Shown here in pieces: positions 25,230-33,991 of a stretch of DNA of 64,000 nt. Position numbers and translations under genes: made by a program. The DNA is from Aquisphaera giovannonii (lineage in GTDB: Bacteria > Planctomycetota > Planctomycetia > Isosphaerales > Isosphaeraceae), in contig NZ_CP042998.1 of assembly GCF_008087625.1 (NCBI RefSeq), positions 1 to 64,000 on the forward strand. Reading direction: 5' to 3'. The notes under the pieces were generated by a model. The model was not told where the DNA came from, ran no database searches, and worked only from the letters and a program-made list of their open reading frames with translations. The stretch's first letter is position 1. Each line of letters starts with the position of its first letter.

Positions 25230-26228
25230 ATGAAAGCCTTCGTCACCGGCCATCAGGGCTACATCGGATCCCACCTCGTCGACGTCCTCAAGCAGGCCGG
25301 CCACTCGGTCGTCGGCTGCGACATCGGCCTCTTCGAGGGCTGCGGCTGGGAGCCCCTGGTGAAGCCCGACCGGCACCTGAACAAGGACGTCCGCCAGATC
25401 GAGCCGGCCGACCTCGAGGGCTGCGACGCCGTCATGCACCTCGCGGCGATCTCCAACGACCCGATGGGCGACCTGAACGCCCAGATCACCTTCGACATCA
25501 ACCGCGACGCGTCGATCCGCCTGGCGAAGATCGCCAAGCAGGCGGGCGTCCCGCGATACCTCTTCGCCGGGAGCTGCTCGGTCTACGGCCAGGGCGAGAA
25601 GCTCGACCTCGACGAGGGCGACCCGCTCAACCCGCTGACCGCCTACGCCAAGTCCAAGATCGACACCGAGGTCGCCGTCTCCGAGCTGGCCGACGACGCC
25701 TTCACGCCGGTCTTCCTCCGCAACTCCACCGCCTACGGCCACTCGCCGATGCTCCGCATCGACCTGGTGGTCAACAACCTGCTCGGCTCTGCCCTGGCCT
25801 ACGGCGAGATCCGGATCCAGTCCGACGGGTCCCCCTGGCGCCCCCTGATCCACTGCCGCGACATCGCCCGGGCCTTCCTCGCCATGGCCGAGGCCCCGCG
25901 CGAGGCGGTCCACAACAAGGCCATCAACGTCGGCGCCAACTCCGAGAACTACCAGGTCCGCGACGTCGGCAACCAGGTGCAGCGGCTCGTGCCGTCGGCC
26001 AAGATCACCTACACCGGCGAGGTCGGCGCCGACCCCCGCAACTACCGCGTGAACTTCGACCTCCTGTACAAGCTCCTGCCCGATTTCCGGCTCCAGTACA
26101 ACCTGGCCTCCGGCATGGAGGAGCTGCACCGCAAGATGGTCGAGCACGGCTTCGGCAAGAAGGACTTCGAAGGCGACCAGTTTGTCCGCCTGCGGACGCT
26201 CAAGCACCGGTTCCAACTGCTCGGATGA
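25230..26228 (+). CDS. NAD-dependent nucleotide-sugar epimerase/dehydratase (extended SDR)
   Basis: A 332-residue extended short-chain dehydrogenase. The nucleotide-binding loop TGHQGYIGSHL is at residues 6-16, HLAAISND at about 70, and the active-site YAKSK (Tyr and Lys) follows the GSCSVYGQ segment with its catalytic Ser; the C-terminal half has substrate-binding NVGA and DPRNYRVNF. It follows the cytidylyltransferase-like gene and precedes an RfbC-like epimerase by 10 bp, so the natural substrate is a nucleotide-linked 4-keto or hexose sugar; whether it is the 4,6-dehydratase or a 4-epimerase cannot be decided from sequence. Start ATG at 25230 opens onto MKAFVTGHQG; the longer upstream frame overlaps the previous gene. 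Confidence 0.9.
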   Translation: MKAFVTGHQGYIGSHLVDVLKQAGHSVVGCDIGLFEGCGWEPLVKPDRHLNKDVRQIEPADLEGCDAVMHLAAISNDPMGDLNAQITFDINRDASIRLAKIAKQAGVPRYLFAGSCSVYGQGEKLDLDEGDPLNPLTAYAKSKIDTEVAVSELADDAFTPVFLRNSTAYGHSPMLRIDLVVNNLLGSALAYGEIRIQSDGSPWRPLIHCRDIARAFLAMAEAPREAVHNKAINVGANSENYQVRDVGNQVQRLVPSAKITYTGEVGADPRNYRVNFDLLYKLLPDFRLQYNLASGMEELHRKMVEHGFGKKDFEGDQFVRLRTLKHRFQLLG

Positions 26229-26238
26229 GGCGAGGAAC

Positions 26239-26787
26239 ATGATCTTCAACGAGACGCCCCTGCCGGGCGCGTACGTCATCGACCTGGAGAAGCGGGGCGA
26301 CGACCGCGGCTTCTTCGCGCGGGCCTTCTGCGAGAAGGAATTCGGGGCCCACGGCCTGGCCACGCATTTCGTCCAGGTGAACAACTCGCTGAGCGCCCAG
26401 AAGGGGACGCTGCGCGGGATGCACTACCAGCTCGCCCCGAAGGCCGAGACGAAGGTCGTCCGCTGCATCCGCGGCGCGCTCTACGACCTGATCCTCGACC
26501 TCCGCAAGGACTCGCCGACCTTCGGCAAGAGCTTCGGGGCCGAGCTGAGCGCCGAGAACCGCCGGGTGATGTACGTCCCCAAGGGCTTCGCCCACGGCTT
26601 CATCACGCTGGCCGACGACACCGAGGCCTTCTACTTCGTCGACGAGTTCTACGCCCCCGAGGCCGAGCGCGGGGTGCGCTGGAACGACCCGAAGTTCGGC
26701 CTCGAGTGGCCGATCGCCCCCGCCGTCCTGTCCGACAAGGACGCCAACCAGCGCGACTTCGATCCGGCCTGGCACCTCTCCGCCTGA
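26239..26787 (+). CDS. dTDP-4-dehydrorhamnose 3,5-epimerase family protein (RfbC-like)
   Basis: A 182-residue cupin-fold epimerase. The pattern DDRGFFARAFCEKEF (residues ~21-35), VNNSLSAQKGTLRGMHYQ with the catalytic His of GMHYQ, RCIRGALYDLILDLR, PKGFAHGF and YAPEAERGVRWNDP (with the catalytic Tyr region) match RmlC. In this cassette the partner upstream is a cytidylyltransferase rather than RmlA, so the substrate may be a CDP-4-keto sugar, although an rfbA lies 17 kb away. RBS GAGGCGAGGAAC precedes the ATG at 26239. It sits 10 bp after the SDR and 21 bp before the next one: one transcription unit. Confidence 0.92.
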   Translation: MIFNETPLPGAYVIDLEKRGDDRGFFARAFCEKEFGAHGLATHFVQVNNSLSAQKGTLRGMHYQLAPKAETKVVRCIRGALYDLILDLRKDSPTFGKSFGAELSAENRRVMYVPKGFAHGFITLADDTEAFYFVDEFYAPEAERGVRWNDPKFGLEWPIAPAVLSDKDANQRDFDPAWHLSA

Positions 26788-26808
26788 GCGCGGAACGGAG
26801 CACGCAGC

Positions 26809-27765
26809 ATGAAGATCCTGTTCACCGGCGGCAGCTCGTTCACGGGGTACTGGTTCCTCCGGGAGCTGGCCGCCGCCGGCCACGAGGTCACGGCCCTCTT
26901 CCGCAAGCCGGCATCCGGGTACGACGACTCGCCCCGCCGCCAGCGGGTCGCGATGGCCTCGGAGCTGGTCCGGCCCGTCCACGGCTGCTCGTTCGGCGAC
27001 GACGCGTTCCTGGCCCTGGTGGCCCAGGGCGGCTGGGACCTGCTCTGCCATCACGCGGCCGACGTCACCAACTACAAGAGCCCGGACTTCGACGCGATCG
27101 GGGCGGTCCGGAACAACACCCTCAACCTCCCGCAGGTCCTCCGGGCCCTCGCCGACGCCGGCTGCCCCAGGATCCTCCTCACGGGCAGCGTGTTCGAGGG
27201 CGGCGAGGGGGCCGGCTCCCAGGGCCTGCCCGACTTCTCGCCCTACGGCCTGTCCAAGGCCCTGACGGCCCAGGCCTTCCGGTTCTACTGCGACCGCGCC
27301 GGGCTGCGGCTGGGCAAGTTCGTGATCCCCAACCCCTTCGGCCCCTACGAGGAGCCGCGGTTCACGGGCTACCTGATGAAGAACTGGCTGGCCGGCAAGG
27401 AGGCCTCGTGCTCCCAGCCGTCCTACGTCCGCGACAACATCCACGTCTCGCTGCTCGCCAAGGCGTACGCGGACTTCGCCGGCAAGCTGCCCGCGACGCC
27501 GGGCTTCTCCCGGCTCAACCCGAGCGGCTACGCGGAGGGCCAGGGTGCCTTCACCCTGCGGACGGCCCAGGAGATGAGGCCCCGGCTGAACCTCCCCTGC
27601 GCGGTGACCCTCGCGAAGCAGGTCGAGTTCCCCGAGCCCCGCGTCCGCATCAACACCGACATCGTCGACGCCGGGGCCCTCGGCTGGGATGAGGCCCGGG
27701 CCTGGGACGAGATGGCCGACTACTACCTGAAAGCCCACGCGGAGGCGTCGGCGCCCGCCCGCTAG
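26809..27765 (+). CDS. NAD(P)-dependent sugar reductase/epimerase (SDR)
   Basis: A 318-residue SDR with the loop FTGGSSFTGYWFL (residues 5-17), HHAADVTNY, TGSVFEGGEG and the catalytic pair in YGLSK. It is the last gene of the four-gene plus-strand nucleotide-sugar set, where a 4-keto reductase would complete synthesis of a deoxysugar; this role is inferred from position. The RBS GGAG is 9 bp from the ATG. Its stop codon shares the palindrome CTAG with the stop codon of the convergent GT4 gene, so the two genes overlap by 4 bp. Confidence 0.88.
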   Translation: MKILFTGGSSFTGYWFLRELAAAGHEVTALFRKPASGYDDSPRRQRVAMASELVRPVHGCSFGDDAFLALVAQGGWDLLCHHAADVTNYKSPDFDAIGAVRNNTLNLPQVLRALADAGCPRILLTGSVFEGGEGAGSQGLPDFSPYGLSKALTAQAFRFYCDRAGLRLGKFVIPNPFGPYEEPRFTGYLMKNWLAGKEASCSQPSYVRDNIHVSLLAKAYADFAGKLPATPGFSRLNPSGYAEGQGAFTLRTAQEMRPRLNLPCAVTLAKQVEFPEPRVRINTDIVDAGALGWDEARAWDEMADYYLKAHAEASAPAR

Positions 27766-29063
27766 GGCAGGGCCGGCTCGGGCACGCCGTCGCGGGGCCG
27801 CGGGGCCACGCCCTCGACGCTCCCGCGGAATAGCTCCACGAGCTTGCCGGCCTCGGTGGCGGCCCGGTGCCGCTCGGCGACGCGGGCCGCGCCGGCGGCG
27901 CCCATTCGCTCCAGCACCTCGACGGGCGCGTCGAGCGCCTCGCGGAGCGCCGAGGCGAGCGCCTCGGCGGAACTCGCCGGGACGAGCCAGCCCGTCACGC
28001 CGGGCTCTACCAGCTCCGGGATGCCGGCGACATACGTGCTGACGACCGGTCGCCGCAGCGCCAGGGATTCCATGATCACCACCGGCAGCCCCTCCGCGAA
28101 GCTGGAGAGGACCGTGGCGCGGCTGCCGAGGACCAGGTCGCGGATGGCGGAGTTGCTCTGCCAGCCCGCCAGCCGGACCCGGTCCTGGAGGCCGTGGGCC
28201 GCCACCTGGCGCTCGATCTCGCCCCGGAGCGGGCCGTCCCCGACGAGGATCAGCTCGAAGTCGACGCCCTCCGCGCGGAGCCTCGCCGCGGCCTCGATCA
28301 GGGTCAGGTGGCCCTTCTGCTCGGCCAGCCTCCCCACGCAGACCAGCCTCCTGGCGGCGGGGACGGGCGCGGGATCGGCGTCGAGGAACATGGGGTCCAG
28401 GCCGCAGCGGACGATCCGGATCTTCGGCCACTGCTCGTAGGGGACCCAGCGGCGGAGCTGGCTGCGGCCATAGTCGCTGATCGCGACCGCGAACCGCGCG
28501 CGCCGGACCTTCTCGTCCAGGGCCAGGCCCAGCGGGGCGTCGAACTCCTCGGGCCCGTGCACGGTGAAGCTGAACGGCGGGCCGCCGAGCGCGTGGCAGA
28601 GGGCCGCCACGGCGGTCGAGTTCGTCCCGAAGTGGGCGTGGACGTGATCGACGCCCCGGCGCCGGAGCGAGCCCAGCAGGTGGCAGGCCTCGGCGAGATA
28701 GATCAGGTGCCGGACGACCCCGCGCCCGGCGCTCCCGGTCCGCCGGCCGAGCCGGACGGCCAGCGCCAGCGCACCCCAGAAGGCGAGCGGCCTCGAGGCC
28801 GCCGCGGCCATCGCGGCCCGGAGCAGCCCGCCGGCCCCCGCGTCGAGGACGACCTCGGTCTTGCGGCTCTCGGCCTGGTCCAGCGGGTCGACGATCCGGT
28901 CGTCCCACCGCCTCACCGTGTAGCGGTGCACCGGGATGCCCTGGGCCTCCACCTCGGCCAGCTCGCGGCGGATGAAGCTCTGGCTGTTCTGCGGGTACAT
29001 GTTGATCAGGTACGCGACGCGGGGCGGATCGTCGTCCCGGACGGGGCTGGTTGGCTGGTTCAC
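27762..29063 (-). CDS. Family 4 glycosyltransferase
   Basis: A 433-residue GT-B transferase. The N-terminal domain starts VAYLINMYPQNSQSFIRREL, includes HVHAHFGTNS and the acceptor-side SFTVHGPEEFD; the C-terminal domain has VCVGRLAEQKGHLTLIEA, GDGPLR and the donor-binding ES pattern FAEGLPVVIMESLALRRPVV with EX7E spacing. Such enzymes add hexoses to lipid-linked intermediates, and the acceptor is unknown here. GTG at 29063 overlaps the stop of the HAD gene by 4 bp (GTGA), which implies translational coupling and decides the start. Last gene of the exosortase transcription unit. Confidence 0.9.
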   Translation of the reverse strand: MNQPTSPVRDDDPPRVAYLINMYPQNSQSFIRRELAEVEAQGIPVHRYTVRRWDDRIVDPLDQAESRKTEVVLDAGAGGLLRAAMAAAASRPLAFWGALALAVRLGRRTGSAGRGVVRHLIYLAEACHLLGSLRRRGVDHVHAHFGTNSTAVAALCHALGGPPFSFTVHGPEEFDAPLGLALDEKVRRARFAVAISDYGRSQLRRWVPYEQWPKIRIVRCGLDPMFLDADPAPVPAARRLVCVGRLAEQKGHLTLIEAAARLRAEGVDFELILVGDGPLRGEIERQVAAHGLQDRVRLAGWQSNSAIRDLVLGSRATVLSSFAEGLPVVIMESLALRRPVVSTYVAGIPELVEPGVTGWLVPASSAEALASALREALDAPVEVLERMGAAGAARVAERHRAATEAGKLVELFRGSVEGVAPRPRDGVPEPALP

Positions 29064-29731
29064 GGTGGGGAGATACCTCGGGCTGCGGTGCGGGCGGCCG
29101 CCATCGCCCCCGCGTGCCCCGCCAGGATGAGGTCCGCCGCGGCGGCCAGGTCCGGGGCCGTCAGGTACGGGCCGGGCGCCGGCCCCTCGTCGTCCCCTTC
29201 GGGCGGCCGCCCGGGGGCGAGCAGGATGCTCCGGCATCCGGCGTTCAGGCCGGCCAGCACGTCGGACATCAGGTCGCCGATCATCCACGAGGCGGCGAGG
29301 TCCAGGCCCAGGTCCGACGCGGCCTCCAGCAGCATACCGGCCCCGGGCTTCCGCCGCGACGCCGTCGCCGGCAGCCCGTCGTCGTCCCAGGGGGCGTCCG
29401 GGCAATAGTAGATCCCGTCCAGCGACGTCCCCTCCCGCCCGAGCTGCCGCTCCAGCTCGGCGTGGATCTCCCGCAGCCGCCCCTCGGTGATCATTCCCCG
29501 CCCCACCGCCGACTGGTTCGTCGCCAGCACGGCCGCGAAGCCGGCGCGTCGGAGCCGTATGAGCGCCGCCGCGGCCCCGGGGAGGAGCCGGACGAGGCCC
29601 GGGTCCGACAGGTAGGAGACGTGCTCGATCACCGTACCGTCGCGGTCCAGGAAGACCGCCGGGCGTGGTCCCCCCGCCGGGACCTCGCCCGTCGCGCGGG
29701 ACGCCCCCGGGCCCCCGGGCGGCGGGCTCAT
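29060..29731 (-). CDS. HAD-IIIA phosphatase, GmhB/histidinol-phosphatase-like
   Basis: A 223-residue HAD phosphatase. After ~25 variable residues comes AVFLDRDGTVIEHVSYL with the nucleophile pair Asp-x-Asp, then VLATNQSAVGRGM, a zinc-loop-like region YYCPDAPWDDDG, RKPGAGML and WMIGDLMSDVLAGLNAGC. This order fits D,D-heptose-1,7-bisphosphate phosphatase, but the typical zinc-ligating Cys/His set is reduced (one Cys seen) and no heptose kinase or isomerase is nearby, so the substrate is open; it may dephosphorylate another sugar phosphate for the glycan. It starts at ATG 29731 inside the stop of the WecG gene (ATGA) and overlaps the GT4 start by 4 bp. Confidence 0.85.
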   Translation of the reverse strand: MSPPPGGPGASRATGEVPAGGPRPAVFLDRDGTVIEHVSYLSDPGLVRLLPGAAAALIRLRRAGFAAVLATNQSAVGRGMITEGRLREIHAELERQLGREGTSLDGIYYCPDAPWDDDGLPATASRRKPGAGMLLEAASDLGLDLAASWMIGDLMSDVLAGLNAGCRSILLAPGRPPEGDDEGPAPGPYLTAPDLAAAADLILAGHAGAMAAARTAARGISPP

Positions 29732-30507
29732 TCCGAGGTGGCCGGGCGATCCGGCCGCCGGAGGAGCGTGGAGGCGATGAACCGGCCGTTCCGGGCGTAG
29801 CGGGTCAGCAGCTTCCGGGGCTCGCTCACGAGCCGGTAGAACCACTCGAGGCCGGTCTTCTGCATCCAGACCGGCGCCCTCCCGAGGCGGCCGGCCGCTA
29901 TGTCCACCGTAGACCCGACAGGCACGCCCACGACCGGGATCCCCAGGTCCTCCAGGTTGCGGAAGAGCCAGCGCTCGCCCTGGGGCTGGGACGCGGCGAG
30001 GAACAGCAGGTGGGGCCTCGCGGCCACGATCTTGGCCTTCAGGTCCCGGTACTCCTCGTCCGACTGGTCCTGGAACCGCGGCGGGCAGGCGGTCGCGACG
30101 GCCAGGCCGGGGTAGCGTTCGCGGAGCCGCTCGGCGGCCGCCTCGGCGACGCCCGGGGCCGCGCCGGCGAGGAAGACGCGGTAGCCCCTCCTCGCCGCGA
30201 TCTCGCAGAGCGAGAAGACGAGGTCCGCGCCGGCGACCCGCTCCGGCAGCGGGGCCGGGCCCCGCCTCGAGGCCCAGACCACGGGCGCCCCGTCGGCGAG
30301 GATGAAAGCCGCGCGGGAGTTGACCTCGCGGAGGTCCGCGTTGTCCCGGGTCAGCATCGCGTAGTGGGTGTTGGCCGTGATGAAGAAGGCGGGCCTCGCC
30401 TCCTCGACCAGGCCGCAGACGGCCTCCAATGTTTCCTCGTAAGTCAGGGGCGTGTAGGGGATCCCCCAGACCCAGACCGGCTCCTTGATGCCGCCGCCTC
30501 GCGTCAT
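29728..30507 (-). CDS. WecG/TagA/CpsF-family glycosyltransferase
   Basis: A 259-residue GT26 enzyme that usually adds N-acetylmannosamine or a uronic acid derivative to the undecaprenyl-linked intermediate. Family marks are FFITANTHYAMLTRDN, ADGAPVVWASR, VFLAGAAPGVAEAAAERL, LLFLAASQPQGERWL and the late KTGLEWFYRLVSEPRKL with the membrane-binding basic tail. The ATG at 30507 overlaps the exosortase stop by 4 bp. TagA/WecG genes directly coupled to an exosortase gene are a known exopolysaccharide-associated arrangement; here the two are probably translated together. Confidence 0.92.
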   Translation of the reverse strand: MTRGGGIKEPVWVWGIPYTPLTYEETLEAVCGLVEEARPAFFITANTHYAMLTRDNADLREVNSRAAFILADGAPVVWASRRGPAPLPERVAGADLVFSLCEIAARRGYRVFLAGAAPGVAEAAAERLRERYPGLAVATACPPRFQDQSDEEYRDLKAKIVAARPHLLFLAASQPQGERWLFRNLEDLGIPVVGVPVGSTVDIAAGRLGRAPVWMQKTGLEWFYRLVSEPRKLLTRYARNGRFIASTLLRRPDRPATSE

Positions 30508-31520
30508 AGCTCCGGGACCCGTCCTTTCTTCTGGACGGCCGCGGGCCCCGCCTCCTGGGGGATGATCGCGAAGATCGGCCGCTGCTGCTCCTCGGGCACC
30601 TCGTCCCCGCCCAGCCAAGAGAGGACCAGCAGCTCCAGCCCGACCAGGATGAGCGCGGTCGGCATCATCAGGTAGCCCGCCCAGTCGTGGGCGAGCTTGT
30701 GCGCGGAATCCCCGCGCATCAGGTAGTAGCACCAGCCCGTCGCCACGATCCGGATGATGTTGCTGATCAGCGCGATGGGGATCGCGCTGGCGAAGACGAC
30801 GAGCCGCTTCCAGTTCGGCAGGGGGAACAGGATGATCGTGGCGGTGACGGTCGCCGCCAGCGTCATCAGCATGGACAGCCCGTTGCAGGCCTGCGCGACC
30901 TCGAGCGTCCTCGATTCGGGCGGGGCGTCCGGGACGACGATGATGTTCCCCTGCGCCTGCACGAGGAGCCCCGTGAGCAGCATGACGTAGACGCTCCCCG
31001 CGGTGGCGAGGCGCTGCAGGGGCATGGTGATGAACTCGTTGACCGCTCGCGGCAGGGGGAGCATGAAGGCCAGGAAGGCCACGGCGGGCCAGACCCGCTT
31101 GAGGAGGGGCCATCCGCCGAGCGTGAACATCAGGCAGGCCACGGCGGGGATCAGGGTCGCCGTCTCCACCCACTGGCTGTTCTGCTCGTAGGCGACGGCC
31201 CGGATCGCGAGGGTGGACGCCAGCAGGATCCAGCTCCACCAGGGGCCGTAGCCGGCCTCCTCGCCGCCCTTCGCCTCGCCCTGCCGCTGCCAGGCGATCA
31301 TCAGGGCGATCGGGATCACGAGGATGCCGTGGGAGTAGTTCGGCTCGTGGGTCCAGGTCGTGTAGAGGTCCTGCAGGTTGGGCCAGTAGGCCCAGGCCAG
31401 CCCCGCGAGCCCGACCAGCATGGCGACGAGCCGCGGCTCGACGGCCTGGAGGCGGTCGCGGAGGGCGGGACTTGGATTCGAAGTCATGGCACCGGCATCG
31501 AGAGAGGGTAGGCGGGCCAA
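30504..31520 (-). CDS. Exosortase (possibly the planctomycete XrtU type)
   Basis: A ~338-residue polytopic membrane protease/transpeptidase that is thought to cleave the PEP-CTERM sorting signal and transfer the protein to an envelope acceptor. About eight hydrophobic helices are present; the catalytic triad is visible as Cys212 (AQACNGLSML), Arg257 (SNIIRI) and His278 (AHDWAGYLMM). EpsI is encoded 3 kb upstream rather than fused. A PEP-CTERM substrate is encoded in the window at 52257. Two starts are possible: TTG at 31520 behind AGGAG, or ATG at 31487 without a clear RBS; residue numbers are from the TTG. The preceding 113 bp are an extremely GC-rich set of inverted repeats. Confidence 0.92.
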   Translation of the reverse strand: MARLPSLDAGAMTSNPSPALRDRLQAVEPRLVAMLVGLAGLAWAYWPNLQDLYTTWTHEPNYSHGILVIPIALMIAWQRQGEAKGGEEAGYGPWWSWILLASTLAIRAVAYEQNSQWVETATLIPAVACLMFTLGGWPLLKRVWPAVAFLAFMLPLPRAVNEFITMPLQRLATAGSVYVMLLTGLLVQAQGNIIVVPDAPPESRTLEVAQACNGLSMLMTLAATVTATIILFPLPNWKRLVVFASAIPIALISNIIRIVATGWCYYLMRGDSAHKLAHDWAGYLMMPTALILVGLELLVLSWLGGDEVPEEQQRPIFAIIPQEAGPAAVQKKGRVPEL

Positions 31521-31633
31521 GGATGGGCTCCTGGAGGTCGAACGATCGGCGTCGGGGCGGCACGCTCGGCGCTAGCCGGGGCCCCGGCGCCCCGGGCACC
31601 GCCCCGGGCCGGCGGCGGCCCGCCGGGGCGGGC

Positions 31634-33991
31634 CTAGACCGCGTCGGCGGAGGGCGTCTGGGTCGCCCGCTGGCGGCTGTAGGTGTAGCGGCCGTAGTAG
31701 GAATCCGAGGAACGCAGCCCGTTGATCACCGTGCCGAGCACGGGGATGCCCGCGTTGTCGAGCTGGCGGCGGGCCCGCTCCACCTGGGGCGAACGGCTGA
31801 CCTCGAACCGGGTGGCGAGGAGCGCGCCGTCCGTCCAGCGGCCCAGCGCCAGGGCGTCGGGCACCGGCAGGACCGGCGGGGAGTCGATGATGATCATCTC
31901 GTAGGTCTGGCGGAGCTGCGCGATGAGCATCGGGAAGCTCCTCCCCTGCACGATCCGGCTGGCGTCCGGGACGGGCGTCCCCGCGGCCAGGAGGTGGAAC
32001 GTCCCGCCCTGCACGGGGATGATCAGCTCGTCCACCTTGACGTCGCCCTGGAGGGCGTCGCTCAGGCCCGGCCCCTCCGGCACCTCCAGCAGCGGGCAGA
32101 GCGACGCGCGGCGGAGGTCGGCGTCGATCAGGAGGGTCGAGATGCCGGCGTTGCCGCAACGCGCCGCCAGCTGGGCGGCCAGGGTGGTCTTGCCCTCTCC
32201 GCCGATGGCGCTGGTGACGAGCACGCAACGCCCCATCTCGGCGTCGTGGGGCTCCCCGCAGACGGCGAACCGCAGGTGATCCAGCCGCTGGATGAAGCGG
32301 TCGATCTGGTCGTCGGGCCCCGACGCGCCGATTGCACGCTGCCTGGGGATCGGCGGCAGGGCGTAGACCTCGGACTGCACCCGGCTCGACAGCGAGTCGG
32401 GGTTTACCACGCGCTCCGCCCGGATCTCCAGGAGAAGGAAGAGCCCCAGCAACGCGCCCAGGACGACCACCGGGACGATGGCCATGAACTTCAGCCGCTT
32501 GTTGTTGAAGCTGTCCCGAGGGGCCTTCGCCCGGTCGATGCGGGGGATCGTCACGGCCGACTTGTCCTGGGTGAACTTCAGCTGGAGGAGCCGGCGTTCG
32601 ATCTGCTGGCCGGCCGTGGTCAGGTTCGCCAGCTCGGTGTTGAGGAACGCCGCCTGAACCGTGTCGGCGTGCGAGTCCTTCTGCGTCACCTCGAACTTCT
32701 TGTAGAGCTCCGTGAGTTTGTCCTTCTTGGTCTTCAGCACCGCGATCTGCTGCATCAGCTCGGGGATCGACTCGCCCCGCTCGCCATTGGACGCGACCCC
32801 GCTGGTGGTGACGAGCAGCCGCTCGCGGATCTGGCCCTTCTTGGTCTCCCAGAGGTCGTAGTATTGCTTCTCGAGCTTGCTGAGCTGGGTCTGGGCGGCT
32901 TTCCGCGAAGGGTCGCTCTTCTTGCGGGAGATCGACTCGAGATGGTCGAGCTCATTCTTCACCTGCTTGATCCGATCGACGAGCTCGATAACCTCCGGGT
33001 CGCGTGTGAATTCCTCCCGGATCTGCTCGTTCGGGACGTTCGAATCCGGGGCCTGCGACTGCGAGGCCACGTCGCCCGCCGCCTGGGCCTGCCTGGCGGT
33101 GAGCTTCGCCTCGGCCTCGATGAGCTGGAAGTCGGTCTGCATGAGGAGCTCATTCGTGCTCCGGAATTGCTCGAGCAGGTCGTCGGAGGTCGCCTGGGGC
33201 GTGTCCACAGGCTCACCCTTGGCGTTGGCATCCTTCTTGAACTGCACCCCCCCGTTCTTCGCCAGCTTGAGCAACGCGTCCTTCTTCATTTTGATCTTCG
33301 AGTCGATCTCCTTCTTCCGGTACTCCTCGAGGGCCGCGACCTCGGCCTGGGCCGTGTCCTTGCGCAGGCCGGTGATCGCCGGCGGGACCAACTGCGTGTC
33401 GTCCGGTTGGGTCGCCAGCTTGTAGGCCAGGGCCACCGCGTTGACGGTGTCGGCGGCCTCCTGCGGGTTGGTGGACTCCAGCGAGATCTTGATGAAGTTG
33501 GTGTCCGGGAGGATCTGGACCTCCAGCCGCTTGCGGAGCTCGGCGGCGGGGTCGTTGCTGTTCTTGAACATCGAGAACTTGGCGATCCGGGGCTCGACGA
33601 CGAAGGCGCCGGCCAGGACCGGGTCGCTGGTGACGGACACGAGCTGGGTCTTGAGGTAGGTCGGCGCCTGGCCACTCAGCGCCGGATTGCTGAAGGCGCT
33701 GAAAGGATCGTTCTGGTTCGATTCCACGAGCACCAGGCTGGATGCCTGATAAGTCGGCTCGACGAGGGTGTAGATGACGTACACCAGGGGCGCGGACACG
33801 ACGAGCCAGACCAGGAGGATGCGCCACCAGTTGCGGGCCAGGCCGCGGAAGAGCTGCCGGGTATCGATGGTGACCGACGGCGCCCCGGCCACGTCCATCT
33901 CGCGGCGCATCGCCGAGACCTGGGCCGGATACCTCGGAGAGGACGTCAGCCGGGCCGGGAGATTCGCGTCAGATCGGTCCGGGGTGTTCAT
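31634..33991 (-). CDS. Wzc-like polysaccharide co-polymerase with BY-kinase domain
   Basis: A 785-residue fusion of a Wzz chain-length domain and a tyrosine autokinase. TM1 (WWRILLVWLVVSAPLVYVIY) is near residue 55, followed by a long periplasmic region with coiled coils (~250-450) and TM2 (FMAIVPVVVLGALLGLFLLL) at ~500. The kinase has Walker A GGEGKTT, A' LLIDADLRR and Walker B MIIIDSPP, and ends in a tyrosine-rich tail (SYYGRYTYSRQ) as substrate for autophosphorylation. It controls polymer length and export with an outer-membrane channel that is not in the window. ATG at 33991; the longer frame is unsupported. It sits between exosortase and EpsI on the same strand. Confidence 0.93.
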   Translation of the reverse strand: MNTPDRSDANLPARLTSSPRYPAQVSAMRREMDVAGAPSVTIDTRQLFRGLARNWWRILLVWLVVSAPLVYVIYTLVEPTYQASSLVLVESNQNDPFSAFSNPALSGQAPTYLKTQLVSVTSDPVLAGAFVVEPRIAKFSMFKNSNDPAAELRKRLEVQILPDTNFIKISLESTNPQEAADTVNAVALAYKLATQPDDTQLVPPAITGLRKDTAQAEVAALEEYRKKEIDSKIKMKKDALLKLAKNGGVQFKKDANAKGEPVDTPQATSDDLLEQFRSTNELLMQTDFQLIEAEAKLTARQAQAAGDVASQSQAPDSNVPNEQIREEFTRDPEVIELVDRIKQVKNELDHLESISRKKSDPSRKAAQTQLSKLEKQYYDLWETKKGQIRERLLVTTSGVASNGERGESIPELMQQIAVLKTKKDKLTELYKKFEVTQKDSHADTVQAAFLNTELANLTTAGQQIERRLLQLKFTQDKSAVTIPRIDRAKAPRDSFNNKRLKFMAIVPVVVLGALLGLFLLLEIRAERVVNPDSLSSRVQSEVYALPPIPRQRAIGASGPDDQIDRFIQRLDHLRFAVCGEPHDAEMGRCVLVTSAIGGEGKTTLAAQLAARCGNAGISTLLIDADLRRASLCPLLEVPEGPGLSDALQGDVKVDELIIPVQGGTFHLLAAGTPVPDASRIVQGRSFPMLIAQLRQTYEMIIIDSPPVLPVPDALALGRWTDGALLATRFEVSRSPQVERARRQLDNAGIPVLGTVINGLRSSDSYYGRYTYSRQRATQTPSADAV

